DNA of 64,000 bases. Source: Vanilla planifolia. Its lineage: Eukaryota; Streptophyta; Magnoliopsida; Asparagales; Orchidaceae. The notes beneath the pieces were generated by a model. That model was not told where the DNA came from, did no database searches, and was given only the letters and a program-made list of their open reading frames with translations. Every line of letters begins with the position of its first letter. Position 1 is the stretch's first letter. The position numbers were made by a program, and so were the translations under genes. Shown here piece after piece: positions 50,701 through 61,625 of the stretch. The DNA lies in NCBI GenBank assembly GCA_023846275.1, contig JAIUJO010000158.1:343528-407527 (forward strand), given 5' to 3'.

Positions 50701-51730
50701 CATGTTGAATGGTCGCAAGGACCAGCTACTTCAAATAAAAACTAAGAACGTTAAAGTGAACAACTCTAACCTCTATTGTAGGATGATACATACAAAATTT
50801 TTAAACACTAATGAGGACTCATTGGTTGCTACAAGCAACTTTGGATGGATTTGACAGCTCAAGTACTTCTTGGAGTGAAGCTTTTCATTTGGTGGTCAAG
50901 CAAGAACTGCATTACTAGTACTATATGGTTACTGTAAAGTAGAATTGTAATGTATGAGGGCTGCATTTGTGGCTGCAAGGAGGCTGAGACACTGCATCAC
51001 CTACTATGTGATTGTTGAATCACGAGGGAAATTTGGGACATGCTATGCATGATGGAGACGATTGCAGCAATTTATCCTAATAATAGTAGTGATGTTATAA
51101 CGCTACAAGAGGTCTATAGTAGCATGGATACAAATATTTTGGAGCATGGCAGGGCGATGAAGAAAGTTGTATTTGTTGTAATGACCTTTTACAATCTTTG
51201 TACAAAAAAACCTAAAAAAACATAATTAGCACATCATTAGCAATGTTGTTCTATTGAGAACAATCTAATTAGACATTGGGGCTACTTAGAACGTTTCAAT
51301 TTGGATTCATCCATGTCCTATGGGAATCCACAAAAGCCACATAAGTTAAACGTAGCTTCTTGTTAGGCTCCTCCTCCAACTGGTTTGATTAAAATTAACT
51401 ATGACATGGCTATTCGAGGTGATGTTGTGAGGATGAGGATCTTAGTTAGAGATCTCCTTGGGTACTCTAGGTAGATGTGTTTACTATTAGGCAAGCATTA
51501 CTATGGATGTTGATGTCATTTTGGAGATTGAGTTTGCTCAGGTCTAAGCTCTTGGATTTTCATGCAGTTGGTTCCAGCCTAATTCTACTTTAGCAATACT
51601 GGAGTTTGAAAAACTGTTAGGTGAGCTTACCTGTGGAGGCAAGTACATGGATGACCTTATGTTCATTAAAGATTTGGATGCTTTCATGTTGACTCACATA
51701 TACAGGCAAGGTAAGGTTCTACTAATTGGG
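47713..51730 (+). pseudogene. LINE copy D ORF2 relic: endonuclease, RT, zf-RVT, RNase H
   Basis: The most complete ORF2. The endonuclease starts at about 47,713 (YRISGNKG..., then DITVVALVETRVDNF with the catalytic-region Glu) and is open to 47,984. GDLN at 48,114-48,125 is the GDFN equivalent. The later D-H position reads SYHCLSL near 48,370, so Asp is lost. RT entry is VTEEEVKSAVRSIKKNK near 49,018. Motif A is VDMKQAYDKV at 49,454-49,483 and motif B is RGLRCGCPLS at 49,622-49,651. YADDVILYA starts at 49,769, within the 106-codon open stretch 49,580-49,900. A zf-RVT-like segment near 50,875-51,015 (KLFIWWSSKNC ... CICGCKEAETLHHLLCDC) keeps its Cys/His set. RNase H begins near 51,367 (PPPTGLIKINYDMAI). 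Many frameshifts and stops separate these parts, so it cannot make a full protein. Confidence 0.9.
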
Positions 51731-51890
51731 TGATGCAGCATGCTTTTGTTTATTTTTCTTAAGATTGAGGTATGTCCCTTCATAAGCCACTTTTGTTGCT
51801 ATTGTATTTCGACTTTTTGTTTGTTCCTCCATAAAATACTTTTTATAGTATGTGGTTGTTTACATATTATGAAGGAACCCAAATACTTTG

Positions 51891-53893
51891 GAGTGGATGG
51901 AATTTTGAGTGGAGGGACAATTTGGAGTGGATGGAGATTTCTTATCTCCTAGTGATAGGATGGCTGATAGTGGGTTCTGCATGGTGACGACTGCTACGCT
52001 AATATGCTGTGTGAGATGTCGTGCCACCTTGGTGCCATGTGATCATCTCACAAGTGTATTTGGTGGTTAATTATAGCTATGACAGTGTGCGAGTTCTACA
52101 CAAAAGGGATGGTGGTTATAATTGATAGTGGGATGTCGAAATTTTGAAGGTATTGCATGCTGAAGGAGTGAAAAGAATGATTGGAGCTATGTATTTATCA
52201 TTGGTTGAGCTCTAATTTATTTTTCTATGTCTTGAGTGATCACCATAATTGTAAAAATAGGTTTTCTTGTAGTAACACCTAAGGGAGGTGGGTATTCAAA
52301 AATAATATTTAATTAAATCGTCCACCTGCTTGAGGCTAAATGTCATAAAGCACTGTGAAAAGTGAACTGTAATTTCTCAACTACAAAGAGTGATTTGAAT
52401 ATTCTCAAGGTGCCTTGCTTAACATAATTAAGTGAATTTTGTTGTTACTGTAAGCAACTATTTTTGTTTGTATTTACTATTCAGAAGGTGGTTGCAATTA
52501 AATTTGCATATTATTGAGCTTGAGTGAATTGATTACTAAGGATTCCTTAATTTAAATTGGTGTATGCTGCATCCATACTATATGTTAAAAACTACAAAAT
52601 GGCTGCTACTTCTACAAATTACAAGTAGGCTTAGTTTGGCTTACTATTATAGTGACAAGCACATGCAAACCATTTGTTGTGAATTAATTCAATTAGGTTT
52701 ATTGTATCCACATTGTTTGCCAAAATTGTTGAAAAGAACTCCATCTCTCCATTTCCTGAGGGTTAATCTATTTGTTGGTTATTGAAATTGTGTAATTGCT
52801 TCTTAATTTAGTGCTCTACAAATTGGCTGTTTGTGCATTATTGGGAGGGGTTAAAAGTGCTTGTTGGTGTGATCAAATTTGATGGAAATGGATGGAAGCA
52901 AATTAAGTAAGGTCAAAAAAAAACCAGTGCTCCAATCTAGTTATCACCAATGCATATTGAAATTTGGGAATGTAGCAATAAGGTTGGATCTACTAGTAGG
53001 AATGTTATCCTTATCCTTGTGGTTACTATAGTATTGACTGAGAATGCTTGTGATAATGCTAAATTTATTGAATGTGGGGTAATTGAAAAATCTAAATCTA
53101 ATGAAGTTGGCACAAAGTTATTATTTACTTTAGAAGAGGGAAATGAAAACGTTGTAATCATCATATATGTGGTGTGTCAAATTTTGAATTCCTCAAGCTA
53201 CAAATAGAAAAGGGTGTTGGGAAACATGGAAAATGGCATAATGTAGGAGTGTTTGGTTATCTCAAATAATGTTGTCATTGAAGGGAGGTAGCATTCTCAA
53301 GATACACCAAGGAATGAAGGTTGTAGGGAGGAAGATGTGGTTACTAGGAACGCACAACAATAGCAACATTTTGAATTCTCAAAAGGATTTCACTACCCTC
53401 ACAAAGAGGCAAAGCAACTGCAAGATAAGAAGGAAGACTTAGGCGAGAAGGAGGAAAAGTAAAACAATGTAAACTTTAGAGATGCATCATTGGCAACCAG
53501 CATGAGGAAGACAATGGGTAGGGTGTTTTGGAGAGGCCTTCATATGTAGATGTGGAAAATTTAGCTCTACAGAAGGTTGACTTAAATATGCATGATGAAA
53601 TCCTTATGTCTGATTCAAATTGTTAGAGACAGATTGAATTGCATAAGTACAATCTAGTGGACAAAGTTTATCACAAAAACTTGTCATTCTATTTGTATGC
53701 AAAGGTTTTACAAAGAAGATGGGTCCATCTAAATTACTTCAAAGTCTTAGACCTATCAGTTGGTTGCTTTAGTTTGCATTTTGAATTAATGGAAAAGAGG
53801 AGTACTCTTGGCTTAAAGGGCCTTGGTAGGTAACTTGCTATACAATTAGGTTGGATATGTGGAGTCCTAACTTTAGGCCAACTCAAAATGTAT
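51891..53893 (+). mobile_element. LINE copy E: 5' leader and partial ORF1, cut by the 1.3-kb repeat
   Basis: It begins immediately after the copy D 3' end, with a direct repeat of gagtggatgga (51,891 and 51,924). About 1 kb of leader follows, diverged from the other copies, then ORF1 from 52,888. It stops inside the DUF4283-like region at about 53,893, exactly where the second 1.3-kb repeat starts. The missing remainder of this copy is not found on the far side of the repeat. Confidence 0.75.
52888..53893 (+). pseudogene. LINE copy E ORF1 relic, truncated
   Basis: ATG 52,888 gives MDGSKLSKVKKKPVLQ, a diverged form of the family N-terminus, and leads into MLSLSLWLL before a stop. The frame then shifts: 52,950-53,207 is open and carries SNEVGTKLLFTLEEGNENVV, corresponding to the copy C and D stretch near 37,060 and 44,765. 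Later parts match too: VNFRDASLATS near 53,470, then LDLSVGCFSLHFELMEKRSTLGLKGLGR at 53,749-53,833, the start of the DUF4283-like core. The match ends at 53,893 in the GWICGVLTLGQ-type segment, upstream of where the knuckle would be. Confidence 0.75.
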
Positions 53894-55204
53894 TATGCTA
53901 CATTTCATAAGGGATGAATCTGCTACATCATAGAGTTGGATCTCAATGGATCATGGCATTAAGGCCACTCTTCAATTTGTAATGACCTGTGATAACTTTA
54001 AGTCAACTATAAAGAATTCCACCAATCGTTGTCATTCTTAACTATATCTTCTTATGTTGATCATGCCATACAACTTATTATGACAATAGATTAGCCAGTG
54101 GTTGTGCACCTTTGGAGTGACAAGCCTCTACTATCAAACAATAGTAAATTGATAAGCCTAAGCATTGCAACTTAGCATGGATTCTAACTTAGAGGTGTTA
54201 AGTCATAATTCTACACACATAGCTTGCCCACCACTGGCTTTTCAACCTAGCATTATGAACAATTGTGTGAATTAATGATTCTTCTCGTACTTGGTTGAAT
54301 TACCAACACAAGACATTCATTAATAGGGTAAAATAAACCAATCTTATGATAGTCTAAACCCAACGCATGTTCATTTTTGGTGGGTGAACAATCCAACAAT
54401 TGTTGAATTCTTCTTCACAATTATAAGAAGAGTAAACATCGAAGGATCAAAATGTATTGTCGCTATGAACACTCGATTACCGCAAACCAGTTATCTCTGC
54501 AGTAACTTTTCTAACACCTCTAGCTTCAAATTTTGAAAGCTTAGAAGATACATACACCACACTTTCACTATACGTATTTGTATTAAAAATTATAATCAAA
54601 TGAGCCTTTACCCTTTTGCTTCACATGAGAGTGTTGTTCTCATTGAGCTCATCTTAGGACACCTGTGTTATCTCTTAACAGGTGTGTCGCCCCAACCCAA
54701 CTCCCCAACTGACAATGTCTTCTACACTGATCAACTTGTCGAGGTGAAGTTGGAGCCAAAAGGAGTGGTTGGGCCCCACCTCCATCTCACTAAAAAAGTA
54801 AAATAATATTAAAAAATAATGGTATTTCAATTTTGTTAGAACATTGACTCCTACATATCCTACACCTCTAAGTCATTTCACAAATTCAAATTAGAGTCAT
54901 GTTCAATGTGGACTTCTTTCCCCATTGATTTTGTAAAGCCTATTCCCTTGGTTGTTGGTTCACTTGAATGTAGATAGGGACAATGTTAATCTCATTAATC
55001 CATTCTTGATTAGCACTAATTAAATGATGAAGCATTTGGTTACCTTAATAGAGTCATAGTTACTCCTACCATTTACCTATGCTTGGTTGAATTTCTTCAC
55101 TTTAACATTAAGAGCACTAAGCAAAAATCACAATATGTGAGCATCCTCAAGGACCATCGCATTGCTTTGTTTTAATTAAATAATTTGATTCTCGATGTTT
55201 GTTC
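53894..55204. repeat. 1.3-kb dispersed repeat, copy 2 (LTR-like)
   Basis: The second copy of the repeat at 31,873-33,170, in direct orientation and about 22 kb away. This copy starts gctacatttcataaggg (preceded by t at 53,893/4) and ends ttctcgatgtttgttca at 55,204, so it reads as TG...CA with a slightly adjusted left edge. That fits LTR ends but is too short to prove it. A 67-codon open frame inside (54,600-54,806) has no counterpart kept open in copy 1, so I treat it as chance. Confidence 0.8.
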
Positions 55205-58200
55205 AAGTTCAGAGTTAATTATTCAATGCCGGGGGAAGGACCCATAAGGGTCACTCCTAATTTTTTCTGAAGTCAAGACATGTTGACATACTCTCACTGC
55301 ACAAACAGATTGAGTAGTCCACCTACAACCAATTGGTTTGGGATTGTGACCATCGTGCTAAACTATAAAGCCAATCCAATTCCCAAAGTTGCAAATCCAT
55401 TGTGTCAACTTCCTTTCCTACATTGCTCCGTCAATTAGAGGCTATTTACCTTGAAGACCTCATGCAATTATGAGTACGATCAGTATGGAAGGAAGTCGAC
55501 AATCTAAATTTTTTAGGGTCACCTAGGACACTTCAAACATTGCTCAACATGTAGTGCTCTTCTAATTGCTTGGCCCTCTCTCCAACTGAGTTGTTTCTAG
55601 GGCTAATAGGATGTTAAGTACAAAACATAACTCTTTTTAAGGTCCCCCACCAACATCACCATACCACTTGACATTGGCATCGACCACCATAACCCAGCTC
55701 AAGAATTTTAAGTCAACCTAGCTTTAAAGCTCATTCCAAATGACACTCTCTAGCTATTTTCTCCCATCTCTTAAGATCATCTAACCCATGGTCAAGTGTC
55801 ATTCATATGGAACCTTTCCCACCTTTGGCCTTCAAATTTCTCATTTGAATATTTGTTATTACCAATAAGATCTACACCAACGAATGCTCCATGCAGGATC
55901 ACGCTTTGAGTTTTGTAGCGACCATTAAACCATTCTACTAATAAACACCCTACATTGTACCGATGGTTAGGTGTGGGTTGGATGCTTTAGTGCCATCCAT
56001 TTTTGGGGCTAGTTGATTTGACAGGTGAGTTGTTATGCACACCTTAGTGGATTTCAACTTCCAAGACCACTGTCCTATTGTCTTAATCAACCAACACCCA
56101 TTGTGGTCTCCATGTTAGCACATAGTTAGACACTATAACCTAGCTTTTAGTTCATCTAACATTACTAGTTCTACTTAACAAAACTAGCCAACTTAAACCT
56201 TAGATTCCTTGGCTAAACTCATCAAAGAAATCAAGTCTTCCTACCTATTTAAAGTTTGAGAATAGGTCGAGGGCATTGTGCTCCCAATGCCTCTAATCAC
56301 TAGCTTTTCTTGATATAACTCTAACTATGGCTCTAGCTATCCTAAAGAAAACATCAAAGGGAACTAGCTACTAAATAATTTGATTAGTGTTTTTCTCTTA
56401 TATAAGAGTTAGATGAATAATTTGCACATCAGTATCACTGTGAGCCTCCACTGGAGATTCCTTTGGCTTAACCCCACTCAGGCAAACTTCACCATCTTTC
56501 AGGTCTCAACAAGCATGCTGTTACTCAAACCCTATACAGATGATATGGGTTGATTGGTGGCTCACCACTCAAATAAAGATACCACCAATTATATTCCGTA
56601 CACCTTCTAGTCTTGCTCATACATTAATTTGCAACCATGTCAAACTACTTCATTCGTGTTTCGAGACAGGTTAGATTGAGAGCCTACTAGTCAGTAGCAA
56701 TGCACGTGTTTCATCCATGGGATGCCTTGATGGTGCAATCATTATCACCAGTCACGATGAAGATTTCTCTGTGAGTGACATCTACCCAAGCTCCAATCGC
56801 TGTGATGGCTCAAGAGGGTCTACTCCTTGAGCAATGTAACAAACCATCTAACAACATTATGCATCAAATCCAGGTGCACCACCAACCCCCATCTACTTCC
56901 TTCACAATAATTACAAGCACTCTTTAACTCCCTTTTCAAAATTCTTTTCAACTTTCTCTCAATTTACTTATTTATTATAGATCTCAAGCAATTATGTAGC
57001 CTTGGATAGAATTTACAACCCAATATGGGTTGCATTTCCAAATAGCCTGACTCGTTGATACTGACTTATGTAGTAGTAAGGTATGAGCCGATTGGGGCAA
57101 TCACCCCACCCCAATGCTTCTTTGTAGGGGACATGATCCTAATTTGTCACTAAGGATTCCTCTCTATGCTATAGTTTAGGCTTTTGATTACCTAATTTCT
57201 AAATTGAGATGCTCCCATTTTACTAACCATTACTAAGGAAATCCTCATAAGTTCCTTCTCCTTTACTTATTTATATGTTTAAACTTAGTAGGTAGCCTCA
57301 CATAACATGGGTTCATAATTCCACACCTTTGAGCATGGAGTTGGACATTTGAGGTGCAATAAATTTCTTTGCAACATCAATTTTTATTGGCCAACACCAC
57401 AACACTCTACGGCATCCACCTCTTGTAATGCCGATAGTCAAACATCATCAAACACTTCAACATGCCATGCCATAGCATGGGGTATCATCAATTGTCTCCA
57501 AACAAGGGTCAGAGACCCAATCCAATGCATCTAGACTTTTATAAGGAGCAACAGGGTGCATTACACCCATGTAGGCATGCCTTCAACTTGTATCCTTAGG
57601 CACGACTTACTTCCAAAAAATATATGGTTTATTGGATTTTACAACTCAAAGCATGTATCACATTTAACTACATTCTTCGTCAATGCAAGAGCCAAGATAT
57701 CAATTGTTAAGAGGTTTTGATGTTTGATAGCCAAGCCTCAATGAACCTAATGAAGCACAACATACTCATTTACTAGTTGAGCATTTTCTCTCCCTTAGTG
57801 CATTACTATGTCATAGGATGTTGTTTATTCCTCGAAACATTGAGCCCCATGTAGAAGAAAAGCACAAGCTATAAAAGAATGCAACGTCAAACAATTGCAC
57901 AGATCACTCCATCATTCATACCTATCATCATTGATCATTCTGTAGTTTTAGCTATGAAAACTATGCTATGACTTCTCTTTCCTCTTAATGATAAGATTCA
58001 ATGGACTTCTCACTGAGTCACGTACAACAAACTACCTTCATCACTGTTATCCAAATACTTCTTCAGACCATTCAATCAGTAAAAGCAACAAACACTGTGT
58101 AAATGGGTAGGGACGTAGTCAATGCAAGCTGATGACTCACTTGCTTGGAATTCCTCTTTGAAGACTAACAATTGACATGATCTATCCCCATGATAAAATT

Positions 58201-58665
58201 TTCATATGATTATCTAGGCCCTTCGACCAACGTAATGGACTCATTGAATACATTAGTTTAGCACATGTATGGCTCAAAATATTTAAGGGCATCACAAACT
58301 TATTATTAAATCAGACTTTCATGACCTAAGTGGCCATACTTCCTCTAAGAAGCTAGCCAGAGGGCTAGCACCACACATAGCTAATTAGTAAGCTAAGGTA
58401 TCATTTGCTAAAGAAAATAACCAAATAAATTTCTTCACTAACTAAGAATGACCAACATCACCACCTATAGAATCAAGAAAGAGTTTTTAATCTGTTAATC
58501 CTTGCTATGTTTAGATATAGTATGCCTCTCTATATTGTCTAAAATTAAGCTATAGAATCCACTCCTGGTACTACTCTTTTGCTAATTCTTTTAAGTTTTA
58601 GACTTGCAAACATACTACCCTTTGATCCAAAGGACTTTTAGGGTTAGTGGTGATTTATAATCGCT
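55205..58665. other. Unresolved 3.5-kb stretch with faint retroelement hints
   Basis: No gene is called. Composition is more balanced and C-rich on the plus strand than in the neighbours. Weak plus-strand hints of an older LINE are GHLGHFKHCSTC near 55,517 (knuckle-like) and DHCPIVLI at 56,065-56,088, a good match to the endonuclease D-H-x-P motif. A weak minus-strand hint is LTKNVVKCDTC near 57,660, which resembles the C-x2-C end of a gypsy integrase zinc domain. These conflict in strand, and none is supported by a longer alignment. The open frame at 57,349-57,534 has no recognisable content. The stretch may be the inner part of whatever element owns the 1.3-kb repeat, or a pile of older insertions. 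Confidence 0.3.
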
Positions 58666-58689
58666 TGACAATGGGAAGGCCAGCGGTGC

Positions 58690-59070
58690 AGTCAGCGTAC
58701 AGGAAGTGGGGCACGATTTTGTGTGGTTTCACATTCATATTGGCACGTGCACTTGACAAGGAGGCGAGAAGAGGAAGTATAATAGTGTAGCACATGCATG
58801 TGAATTCAAATTTGGTGTTGAGAGTTGCAAAGAAGTTTAGTAAGGTAGAGGCACTACGCCACCTGCAAGACACGTGGCATGCTGCACGAAGTGCATGTTT
58901 CCCAAGCACGCATTCACAAAAATTTAAATTTGGTGCTTAAGTGCTACAAAGAAACACTACACGAGGTAAAAGAGTTGCACAAGATGCACGACACATGACA
59001 AACTATAAGAAGCATGCATTTCACTTATGCACATGTGCAAGGAATTTAGATTTGTTGCCTGTACATTGCG
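58690..59070 (+). repeat. ~120-bp tandem monomers in the LINE F 5' leader
   Basis: Three related segments follow each other, anchored by gaattcaaatttggtg (58,802), aatttaaatttggtgc (58,921) and gaatttagatttgttgcc (59,041). Each is preceded by a stretch with gcac(g/a)tg-rich sequence, and two also carry gaagtgcatgtttcc or gaagcatgcatttcac. Copy C has only one such monomer. Tandem monomers in a LINE leader are known from mouse L1, where they act as promoter units. A similar role here is inference. Confidence 0.6.
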
Positions 59071-59074
59071 AAGG

Positions 59075-59383
59075 ATGCTATGCGAGTGGGATTCAGCTTC
59101 TTGCAAGACGTTTTGTTTTGCTCATTGTTGTAATAACTATAGGGAAAATTCAACTATGAAGGTCATCTCTACACCCAAAATTTAAAATTTCATATTGTTG
59201 GCATGTTGTTTTGCTATATTGTTGTGTGGAAGTGTTTTTCTTTTACTATTGGAAATGTTTACTATAGCCGTTGGAAGTATTTTTGCTATTGTTACTCTAT
59301 TATGCTTTAGCGTTCTATTTAATTATATAGCTATTATGCTATATTATTGGGAAATGTATTTGTTTCTCTACTATTATTGTTAG
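59075..59383 (+). pseudogene. Candidate leader ORF upstream of LINE ORF1 (copy F), one stop
   Basis: The frame from ATG 59,075 corresponds codon by codon to the open frame at 36,498-36,818 in copy C. It runs through a shared STMKVI segment (ATG 59,156), with a single TAA at 59,183, and continues as NFILLACCFAILLCGSVFLLLL to a stop at 59,383. It ends 44 bases before the ORF1 ATG. The hydrophobic second half would form membrane-spanning stretches. The function is unknown. The shared frame is notable, but selection on it is not shown. Confidence 0.25.
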
Positions 59384-59427
59384 GGAAGTGTTGGAAATTA
59401 CTGGAAGTGAGTTCTACAATTAGTAGG

Positions 59428-61010
59428 ATGACGAGCAATAAAACCTGCAAAAGCAATAAGAAAAGTAAAGGGTATGTATCCCCAATGCACAATGTACTGC
59501 TTGTCGACTAATGCAGCTATAATGTTGGTTCATCCAACAGAGATGTTGTCTTAACTATTTTTGTAGTTGAATGTGAGGTTGCTGTGGAGTCGAATGAAGG
59601 TGATATTTCAATAGTATTTTCTTCAATTTAGATTGGCAAGGGCATGGGAATTTAGGAGATGCTAATGAGATTAAGTCATACATGGGAAAAGATGAAAATT
59701 TAATCAAACCACATTACTTATCATGTTGCAGTAGGGATAGAAAAATATCAATGAATATGGATGCTGCAGTGTTGGAGAATATTGAATGTGTTGTTGGGAG
59801 GAATGAGACCAGGGACCACATAATTTGATGCAAGTTGAATGAAGCCCCAAAAAGTTGTAATATGTGGCACTTTCCAACTAATGTAGACTGGGATGCAATA
59901 GGGATGGATGATGTAGTGTAAGAATTGGGGTATTATGATGGGGAAAAGAGGAAAATTTCAACAAAGTGAGCCTCAAGGACTCTTTCATAACTAAAAGAAC
60001 TTCCAATGCAACAAAAATAGCAACTATGGAATGGCCTTCATACATTGATGTTAAAGAAGTTGCTACAAATATGGTTGATTTTGTTGTCCAAGATGAGATC
60101 ATCATGTCTGATTGGACATGTTGTAGGTTCAAGAAATTCCATTAATGTGATATAGTGGAGAGGGTTGATGACAACAATCTCCCATTTTACATCATTATAA
60201 GCCTATTACAGTGTAGATGGTGGCTTTTTAAAAGCTTCAAAATACTAGATCTCTCATCAAGTTCCTTTTGTCAACATTTTGATTTGATAAAAGATAGAAA
60301 TGTAGTGTGGCTTAGGAGACCTTGGCAGGTTACTCAATAAACTATGGGGTTGGATGTGTGGACCCCTAGTTTTAGGTCAAATGCTATGGCAGTGATGTGT
60401 GCCCCATTATGGATTAGATTCCTCATGCTTCCATTACTATATTGAGATATAGAAAATATCTTGCACATTATAAAGGCCATTGGAGAGCTAATCCTACTTG
60501 ATTATTAGACCACTAATTGCAACAATCATCTTATGCATGGGTATATATGAGAATGGATCTATTTAAACCATTAAAACAAGTAATGTGATTGAGCAGATAG
60601 TTGGGAAAACTTTCTAATCGTTTGATTGTGAGGGCCTTCCATGGATGTGCTTGCTTTGTGGCCATGTTGGATATTACATGGAGCAATACTCTATTGGCAT
60701 GAAACCTACTGAATTGTCAGGAGAGGTGGAGGGGAATGCAGTGAGCAAAAATGATGAGATTGATAAATCAAGTCAAGGTAATTGGGATCATCTAGAACAA
60801 AGAATTCAGTAAGATGAAGACATAGGAAAGAAAAGGTTTTCAAAACTATAATTGCTCTAAACTATCAAAGGGAGCTTGGTGGGCATGGAAATTATGGTGG
60901 ACCTAACAGATATTCAAGTAGGCACAAAAGTGTCTCTAATGCATGGGTAGAGAAGCATTGATGAAAGTATGGACTCCTAAACATTTAGTTAGTCAACAAG
61001 CTAAGATACA
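59428..61010 (+). pseudogene. LINE copy F ORF1 relic (DUF4283-like, decayed knuckle)
   Basis: ATG 59,428 gives MTSNKTCKSNKKSKGYVSP, the family N-terminus. Conserved later parts are VSLKDSFITKRTSNATKIA near 59,967, EWPSYIDVKEVATNMVDFVVQDEIIMSD near 60,029-60,115 (in pieces), and LDLSSSSFCQHFDLIKDRNVV near 60,245. The knuckle at 60,648-60,689 reads CLLCGHVGYYMEQY: the two N-terminal Cys are kept, but His and the last Cys have both become Tyr, so zinc binding would be lost. There are many stops. The role, by family, is RNA binding in the retrotransposon particle. Confidence 0.8.
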
Positions 61011-61625
61011 GAGCAATAAAATTATAAACTAAGGCAAGCTTGAGGAGATGTCAAAGGAAAAGGGCATCAATGAGAAGGACAAGAGGCACATGATTAAGAC
61101 ATACATGAGGGTGGTCCAAATCATAGTTTATTATAAAATAAAAATTGAAAAGTGGGTGCCCTCTCAGATGTAGTATGTGGGCCACATAATCTAAAACAAT
61201 AAGCATTGTTAAGGAATAACTAGAAGAGTGAATGTAATTAAAACATAGATTCCTCAACTAGAATGTTGGAGTGAAGATCTATTGGAGGGATTGGCCTATA
61301 AAAGCAAGGAAAAAAGGACTGTTGGCACAACTTTCAAACATATTTGTAGGGAATCATACTAGAGTTTTTGGAATGTAGATTCTAATTCTCGATGTAGTTG
61401 TAGGATGTGGTAGAGAAAGCGTGTCAAACATAATAAATACTACAATGTAGATGAAAAGGAGGGGAATTATATTCTTCTTATTAATGAACAAACTAAAAAC
61501 TATAGTTGGAGGGGGAAAGCTGTGCAATCAGGTGACAGAATATAAGAGAGACCCTTGGTATCATGAGAAAACTTTGTGAACGAAATTGCTGGTGTCAACA
61601 TATTAAAGTACACTATGACAAAATC

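Larger units (their letters stand above)
43962..51890 (+). mobile_element. LINE copy D, most complete copy
   Basis: The element is about 7.9 kb. It has a 5' leader (43,962-44,557), ORF1 relic with an intact CCHC knuckle, an ORF1 tail or spacer, an ORF2 relic holding every expected domain, and a 3' untranslated region of about 0.15 kb ending near 51,890 (gaaggaacccaaatactttg). It abuts copy C on the left and copy E on the right. Domain order is that of plant L1-clade LINEs with a C-terminal RNase H. It still contains many stops and frameshifts, so it is a fossil, but it is the best template for aligning the others. Confidence 0.9.
58666..61625 (+). mobile_element. LINE copy F: 5' leader with monomers plus ORF1
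   Basis: The same family as B-E. It has a leader (58,666-59,427) with about three tandem monomers, the ORF1 start at 59,428, a decayed knuckle at 60,648-60,689, and the ORF1 tail matching copy D up to about 61,510. Near 61,626 the match to the B-E family ends, and sequence of the copy A subfamily begins part-way into the endonuclease domain. The family's own ORF2 is therefore absent here. Confidence 0.8.

Noticed and set aside
54600..54806. 67-codon frame inside the second 1.3-kb repeat
   Set aside because: The matching part of copy 1 (about 32,570-32,790) is not open in that frame, so there is no support for a protein.
57640..57900. Gypsy integrase zinc domain on the minus strand
   Set aside because: Only a K-C-D-T-C run and weak spacing agree. 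The His pair is not placed convincingly and no DDE core follows, so I list it only as a hint.
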